DNA from: Paenibacillus sp. UBA6285
Lineage (GTDB): Bacteria; Bacillota; Bacilli; Paenibacillales; Paenibacillaceae
Assembly (NCBI GenBank): GCA_002438345.1
Contig: DJUJ01000039.1
Location: 32,983-45,250, forward strand
Length of the DNA stretch: 12,268 nucleotides
Direction of reading: 5' to 3'
The notes under the pieces were generated by a model. It was not told the origin of the DNA. It saw only the letters and a list, made by a program, of their open reading frames with translations, and ran no database searches. The translations under genes and the position numbers were made by a program. This document shows positions 7,458 to 12,268 of this stretch, piece after piece; positions within the stretch are counted from its first letter, which is position 1, and each line of letters starts with the position of its first letter.

Positions 7458-7471
7458 AAGTTATTTAGAAT
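7443..7471 (+). promoter_or_regulatory. Promoter of the hprK-lgt operon
   Basis: TTGTAA (7443-7448) and TAGAAT (7466-7471) are separated by exactly 17 bases, with 4 of 6 and 5 of 6 matches to the housekeeping consensus. The start of the transcript would be near 7478, only about 16 bases before the hprK ATG, leaving just room for the AGGAGG site. Confidence 0.6.
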
Positions 7472-7493
7472 GAAAGTAACGAGGAGGTTTCTC

Positions 7494-8423
7494 ATGATAA
7501 CAAGTAATGATATTAATGCTAACTTTAAACTGAAAGTGTTAGCGGGTGAACAAGGCATGGACCGTGTCGTGATGAACACGGACATCTCCCGTCCTGGCCT
7601 TGAAATGGCCGGCTATTTTTCCCACTATTCATCTGACCGCATTCAAGTGCTCGGAACAACCGAAACATCGTTTTTTGAAATGTTGGGCAAGGAAGACAAA
7701 GTCGATAGAATGAACAAACTCTGTCGTAAAGAAACACCGTGTATTATCATCACAAGAGGCATCGAACCACCGCCTGAACTGATTGCTGCGTGCGACCGAA
7801 AAGGGACCCCTCTGCTCTCTTCTGAAGATGCGACAACTAGTCTTATCAGTAAACTGACTTCATTTCTTGAGACGCAGCTTGCTCCAGAAACCAGTCTCCA
7901 CGGTGTACTAGTCGACGTCTACGGCATCGGTGTACTGATTACCGGCGATTCCGGTGTCGGTAAGAGTGAAACTGCATTAGAACTCGTGAAACGCGGACAT
8001 CGACTAGTTGCAGATGATAATGTAGAAATTAAAGAAATCTCTAAAAATGTACTGATGGGTAAGCCCCCTCAGCTGATTGAACATCTGCTTGAAATTAGAG
8101 GCCTCGGAATCATCAATGTCATGACATTGTTTGGTGCAGGTTCCATTCTGCAGGAGAAACGTATCATGCTGAACATCAACCTGGAAACATGGAATAAAGA
8201 TAAAATGTATGATCGCGTCGGTCTGGTGGAAGAAAAACTGACTATACTGGATTCTCAGATTACTAAAAAAACGATTCCTGTAAGGCCGGGTCGTAACTTA
8301 GCTGTCATCATTGAAGTCGCCGCTATGAATTATCGGTTGAATGCGCTGGGTGTCAATACTGCTGAAGAATTCAACAACCGTCTGAACGACCAAATCAGAA
8401 GTCAGTCTTTGAAAGGAAACTAA
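7494..8423 (+). CDS. hprK: HprK, HPr kinase/phosphorylase
   Basis: HprK phosphorylates HPr of the sugar phosphotransferase system on Ser46, and removes that phosphate, in response to glycolytic metabolites and inorganic phosphate. P-Ser-HPr then works with CcpA in carbon catabolite repression. The product is 309 residues, the usual length. The N-terminal domain (about 1-130) has the typical [16 protein letters not shown] stretch. The C-terminal kinase domain has His136, Walker A GDSGVGKS at 151-158, the acidic pair Asp174-Asp175, and the HPrK signature [15 protein letters not shown] at 200-214. The start at 7494 is chosen because AGGAGG at 7482-7487 sits six bases before it. An in-frame ATG at 7470 would add eight residues (MKVTRRFL) and has no ribosome binding site. 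It is first in an operon, one base before lgt, the usual Firmicutes linkage. Confidence 0.97.
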   Translation: MITSNDINANFKLKVLAGEQGMDRVVMNTDISRPGLEMAGYFSHYSSDRIQVLGTTETSFFEMLGKEDKVDRMNKLCRKETPCIIITRGIEPPPELIAACDRKGTPLLSSEDATTSLISKLTSFLETQLAPETSLHGVLVDVYGIGVLITGDSGVGKSETALELVKRGHRLVADDNVEIKEISKNVLMGKPPQLIEHLLEIRGLGIINVMTLFGAGSILQEKRIMLNINLETWNKDKMYDRVGLVEEKLTILDSQITKKTIPVRPGRNLAVIIEVAAMNYRLNALGVNTAEEFNNRLNDQIRSQSLKGN

Positions 8424-8424
8424 T

Positions 8425-9261
8425 ATGACATTATTACTTAATCCAATTGCATTTGAACTCGGACCATTATCAGTCAGATGGTACGGCATCATTATTGCGA
8501 CCGCTATATTGATCGGTTATTTGGTTGCACAGCGCGAATCTATAAAGAAGGGCTACGAAGATGATACGTTGATTGATATTGTCGTCTGGGCGGTCATCAT
8601 GGCTATTATTTGTGCACGCATTTACTATGTAGCATTTGAGTGGGATTACTACAAAGCGCACTTAGCAGAGATACCTATGATCATGAATGGTGGTATCGCC
8701 ATACACGGTGGATTAATCGGCGCATTTGCTACGGGGTTCATCATTGCCAAACGCAAAAATCTATCGTTCTTCCAGCTTGCTGATATCGTCGCACCAAGTA
8801 TTATTCTTGCTCAAGCGATCGGTCGATGGGGCAACTTTATGAACCAGGAAGCACACGGAGGAGAAGTATCACGGACATTTCTTGAAAACTTGATGCTTCC
8901 TGAATGGATGATCCATCAGATGGAAATCGACGGCAGTTATTATCATCCGACATTTCTCTATGAATCGCTCTGGAGTTTAACTGGCTTTGTGATCTTGATG
9001 CTGGTAAGAAAACATTTAAGAATCGGCCAGACATTCCTGCTGTATGGTATATGGTATTCCATCGGTCGTTTCTTTGTGGAAGGATTGCGGACTGACAGCC
9101 TGATGCTGACAGACAGCTTAAGAATTGCTCAAGTCATTTCAATTGTCATTATCGTTGCAGCTGTCATCACTTGGCTCTACCGGTCATACCGTTACCATCT
9201 GCCAAAATACGGTGATGTCAATGTTCCGCTAAAAGGAAGCAGCGATGAGACGTACCACTAG
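8425..9261 (+). CDS. lgt: Lgt, prolipoprotein diacylglyceryl transferase
   Basis: Lgt moves a diacylglyceryl group from phosphatidylglycerol to the lipobox Cys of prolipoproteins in the membrane, the first step of lipoprotein maturation. The 278-residue chain has about seven hydrophobic segments (among them 20-36, 51-70, 90-107, 183-195 and 234-252). Key residues line up with E. coli Lgt: His94 in IAIHGGLIG (E. coli His103), Arg134 and Asn137 in the signature [10 protein letters not shown] at 133-142 (Arg143, Asn146), and Arg215 in GRFFVEGLR (Arg239). AAAGGA lies seven bases before the ATG, inside the end of hprK. The stop lies 17 bases inside the next gene, so translation is probably coupled. 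Confidence 0.97.
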   Translation: MTLLLNPIAFELGPLSVRWYGIIIATAILIGYLVAQRESIKKGYEDDTLIDIVVWAVIMAIICARIYYVAFEWDYYKAHLAEIPMIMNGGIAIHGGLIGAFATGFIIAKRKNLSFFQLADIVAPSIILAQAIGRWGNFMNQEAHGGEVSRTFLENLMLPEWMIHQMEIDGSYYHPTFLYESLWSLTGFVILMLVRKHLRIGQTFLLYGIWYSIGRFFVEGLRTDSLMLTDSLRIAQVISIVIIVAAVITWLYRSYRYHLPKYGDVNVPLKGSSDETYH

Positions 9262-9730
9262 GACACCTGTCAATGGACCAAACCCATTATGGCGGTTATA
9301 TAAGACCGTGTCGTTTCTGAAGGTTTTGCGTAATACGATTATCATCGAGACGGGGAGATTGATTCCGTCGATGCAGCTGAAGAGACAGCTTTATCAATTG
9401 ACGGGAATGTCGATAGGACCCCATACATCAATTGCTTACAAAGTGACTCCGGATATAATGTTTCCTGAACTGATTACTATTGGCAGCAATTGTGTGATAG
9501 GATTTCATTCAACGCTTCTCTGTCATGAATATTTAGTCCATGAATATCGGACAGGACCGATTATCATAGGTGATGAGGTAATGATTGGCGCAAATGCGAT
9601 AGTTCTTCCAGGCGTCACTATTGGGGACGGTGCTGTCATCGGGGCAGGATGCGTCGTATCTAAAGACATACCTGCGGGAGCATTCGCCTTCGGTAACCCT
9701 CTCCAGATCAGAAGTGAGGTGAAACAATGA
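9245..9730 (+). CDS. Hexapeptide-repeat (left-handed beta-helix) acyltransferase
   Basis: The 161-residue product has an N-terminal helical part (about 1-55) and then imperfect hexapeptide repeats from about 56 to 153: the ITIG, IIIG, VMIG, VTIG and VIGAG steps of a left-handed beta-helix. This is the fold of trimeric acetyl/acyltransferases such as LacA/Maa and NodL. A loop [14 protein letters not shown] (91-104) interrupts the coils; His94 or His99 could be the catalytic base. The final FAFGNPLQI matches the GNPAK-type C-terminal turn of the family, which often contacts acyl-CoA. The substrate is unknown. The gene overlaps lgt by 17 bases and the TPR gene by 4; AAGGA at 9233-9237 supports the start. 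The same gene follows lgt in staphylococci as far as I recall, so it is part of a stable operon. Confidence 0.87.
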   Translation: MRRTTRTPVNGPNPLWRLYKTVSFLKVLRNTIIIETGRLIPSMQLKRQLYQLTGMSIGPHTSIAYKVTPDIMFPELITIGSNCVIGFHSTLLCHEYLVHEYRTGPIIIGDEVMIGANAIVLPGVTIGDGAVIGAGCVVSKDIPAGAFAFGNPLQIRSEVKQ

Positions 9731-11145
9731 ATGATAAAATCGTCAGCCTGCCAAATGATGCTGAAAGTTATCACACGCTCGCTAAGAAGAAGATGAGTCA
9801 GCTGGCATTCAATGAAGCAATCATTTATTTAAAGAAAGCACTGGAGCATCAACAGTCGAATGATTATATTAAAGATCTCGCGATGTGCTATGCCGAAATC
9901 GGGCAAGTGGAAACAGGAGCGGGCTACCTCTACGACTGTATTGTCAAAGAGGAAGCGTTTGAAGACTATTTCTATTTATTGAGTCAGCTCTACACGAAAG
10001 CACGTGAGCCGAACAAAGCTTTTTTGTTCGGACTGTATTATGTTCAGCTGACAGATGATCAGAGTTATATGACTGAGCTTAAAAAGACTTTTGACGTAGT
10101 TTACAGCAGTCAGATGGAAGTAGAAGCAGAAAGTGCCCTGTTTGTGTCACAGCAGATTTTTCAGTACTTATTCTCAAGAGGTAGAATGAATGAATCCATC
10201 GACTGGATCAGCAATCAGCCACTAGCGCTGCAGTCGCGTAAAGAGATGCGGAATCTCAAAGCTATGGCCTATTTATTCATGAGCCGTTATCAAGAGGCTG
10301 AGGCGCTGCTTGTTCAACTTCTGGAAGAAGATGAAACGGATATTCATGCACTGTGTCATTACACGCTGCTCTTATATAACACGCATCAGCATGAGCAATA
10401 TCAGCACTATTTACAGCGATTGAACAAACTTCATCCCATCAATGAAGATGAATCATTTAAACTTGGCATTGTCTTGTGCTACTTGAAACAATATGCTGCT
10501 TCGCAGGCGCTGTTACTTCCCATATACAAAAAGCGGATGCTGAAAAATGTGCAGCTCTATCACGCGCTTAGTTTTAACTATTATGCACTAGGTAACCGCG
10601 CAGCTTCAGATGAGATGTGGAGACTGCTCGTTCAGCTGACAGGAAGCGATACCCCGAGTCCGCATGAAATATTTCAAGGGATGCATTATCTTGAAGAACA
10701 GGTAATTCCATTACTGCGGAGTGATGACGGGCACAAAAGGCTGCTCGGTATTTTCCTTATATCTCAGCTTGAGCACAAGGAAACGATGATCTCCAAAGAA
10801 TTATGGGATGAACTTGAGCAGATGAGCGACTATGAGAAACTCTACTTATCCTATATCTTTCATCAGCTCGAACTCGTGAAACTCGATTTCATACATCAAG
10901 GGCTCGAGGCCATCTATCACGTCGATGACAGTCATGAATTGCTCCTTTCATGGATCGATCATGCTGAAGAAGTAATTGCTGCAAAACTGCCGCTCAATTA
11001 CGAGGCTTATGCAGCTGTCACGTACTACTTATATTTAAAAGTCCATGGTCCTTTTATGTCGATGAATAAGTGTGCAGAATTATTCAAAACAACAAAATAT
11101 CAGTTTACAAAAGCATATGACTTCTTCAAGCAAAATAATGTTTAA
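9727..11145 (+). CDS. TPR-repeat protein with possible C-terminal helix-turn-helix
   Basis: The 472-residue protein is all-helical by appearance and cytosolic (no signal peptide or membrane segment). Tetratricopeptide-like units are clearest at about 12-45 (YHTLAKKKMSQLAFNEAIIY), 46-79 and 80-112, then 172-205 (LKAMAYLFMSRYQEAEALL) and further weaker units to about 305. TPR arrays bind other proteins. The C-terminal 30 residues (SMNKCAELFKTTKYQFTKAYDFF at about 445-467) look like a helix-turn-helix, the recognition helix being KYQFTKAYDFF, which would suggest DNA or RNA contact; this is inference. The ATG overlaps the acyltransferase stop as ATGA, and GAGGTG at 9715-9720 is the likely ribosome binding site. 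It is the last gene of the hprK operon. No terminator is visible before the trxB promoter, so some transcripts may run on into trxB. Function is unknown. Confidence 0.85.
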   Translation: MNDKIVSLPNDAESYHTLAKKKMSQLAFNEAIIYLKKALEHQQSNDYIKDLAMCYAEIGQVETGAGYLYDCIVKEEAFEDYFYLLSQLYTKAREPNKAFLFGLYYVQLTDDQSYMTELKKTFDVVYSSQMEVEAESALFVSQQIFQYLFSRGRMNESIDWISNQPLALQSRKEMRNLKAMAYLFMSRYQEAEALLVQLLEEDETDIHALCHYTLLLYNTHQHEQYQHYLQRLNKLHPINEDESFKLGIVLCYLKQYAASQALLLPIYKKRMLKNVQLYHALSFNYYALGNRAASDEMWRLLVQLTGSDTPSPHEIFQGMHYLEEQVIPLLRSDDGHKRLLGIFLISQLEHKETMISKELWDELEQMSDYEKLYLSYIFHQLELVKLDFIHQGLEAIYHVDDSHELLLSWIDHAEEVIAAKLPLNYEAYAAVTYYLYLKVHGPFMSMNKCAELFKTTKYQFTKAYDFFKQNNV

Positions 11146-11172
11146 TTGAAGCGATTTGGTATATGCTATATT
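11146..11172 (+). promoter_or_regulatory. Promoter of trxB
   Basis: TGCTATATT (11164-11172) is an extended -10 with 5 of 6 matches to TATAAT. TTGAAG (11146-11151) is a possible -35, 15 bases away, which is short, so the extended -10 probably dominates. The element begins directly after the TPR stop codon. Confidence 0.5.
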
Positions 11173-11189
11173 AACTAACATTCATATAG

Positions 11190-12140
<951 letters not shown>

Positions 12141-12150
12141 TTGTTTCAGT

Positions 12151-12179
12151 AGATGCGCCGTTCAGGCGTGTCTCTTTTT
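12151..12179 (+). terminator. Intrinsic terminator of trxB
   Basis: AGATGCGCC pairs with GGCGTGTCT (9 bp, two G-U pairs) around a 5-base loop and is followed by C and five T. It starts ten bases after the trxB stop. Confidence 0.8.
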
Positions 12180-12226
12180 ATGAATTCGTGTAAAATAAAT
12201 GTGATAAGTGTAAGGAGGGGTATCCG

Positions 12227-12268
12227 ATGAATGAAATGTTAATGAAGAAACTTGTCGTAGTGACTGGA
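12227..12268 (+). CDS. rapZ: RapZ/YvcJ nucleotide-binding protein, 5' end only
   Basis: Only 14 codons are present (MNEMLMKKLVVVTG). The last residues are the strand that leads into the Walker A loop of RapZ/YvcJ proteins, which continue as (L/M)SGAGK. TAAGGAGGGG at 12211-12220 sits six bases before the ATG, so the start is well supported. In Firmicutes this gene follows trxB and precedes yvcK and whiA. In Bacillus YvcJ hydrolyses nucleotides and influences competence; in E. coli RapZ controls GlmS through small RNAs. The call leans on synteny and on the KLVVVTG strand. Confidence 0.8.
   Translation, partial: MNEMLMKKLVVVTG

Noticed and set aside
7470..7493. Eight-residue N-terminal extension of hprK from ATG 7470
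   Set aside because: The ATG at 7470 overlaps the proposed -10 element and has no Shine-Dalgarno sequence, while the ATG at 7494 has AGGAGG at the right distance.

Overview
The window is a stretch of Gram-positive, low-to-moderate GC chromosome that I place in the Staphylococcaceae (Staphylococcus, Mammaliicoccus, Macrococcus or a close relative). Three things support this. The gene order csbA-uvrB-uvrA-hprK-lgt-acyltransferase-TPR gene-trxB-rapZ is the one I know from staphylococcal chromosomes. Two small secreted wall hydrolases (NlpC/P60 and CHAP) sit directly upstream. The ribosome binding sites are strong AGGAGG types. Species cannot be settled by reading alone. Every gene I accept is on the plus strand. 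I see no tRNA, rRNA, CRISPR array, insertion sequence, phage gene or attachment site.

Positions 1-850 hold the wall-hydrolase part: the 3' end of an NlpC/P60 peptidase gene with a clean terminator, then a 160-base gap with a full match to the WalR (YycF) box, then a short, very cationic, secreted CHAP-domain protein that ends at a perfect 13-bp hairpin. Positions 850-2353 hold a three-gene operon with touching or overlapping ends. It encodes a membrane-anchored TlpA/ResA-like thioredoxin, an HD-domain hydrolase of the YfbR 5'-deoxynucleotidase type, and the small membrane protein CsbA. A terminator closes it.

Positions 2354-7393 hold the SOS-type uvrBA operon. A LexA box lies on the -35 region, the uvrB Shine-Dalgarno sequence lies in a run of eight G, and both excinuclease subunits are intact and four bases apart. 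A strong terminator follows. Positions 7394-11145 hold hprK-lgt-acyltransferase-TPR, packed with a 1-nt gap and then overlaps of 17 and 4 nt. This operon links carbon-catabolite control (HPr kinase/phosphorylase), lipoprotein lipidation (Lgt), a hexapeptide acyltransferase of unknown substrate and a TPR protein with a possible C-terminal helix-turn-helix. Positions 11146-12179 hold trxB with its own promoter and terminator. The window ends in the first 14 codons of rapZ (yvcJ).

Most of this is conserved housekeeping DNA, and I do not find a convincing new multi-gene system. The points most worth checking are regulatory (the WalR box, the LexA box, the G8 run in the uvrB ribosome binding site, the inverted repeat on the hprK promoter). 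Beyond those, the less characterised proteins deserve attention: the HD hydrolase with a changed substrate-pocket residue, and the acyltransferase/TPR pair behind lgt.
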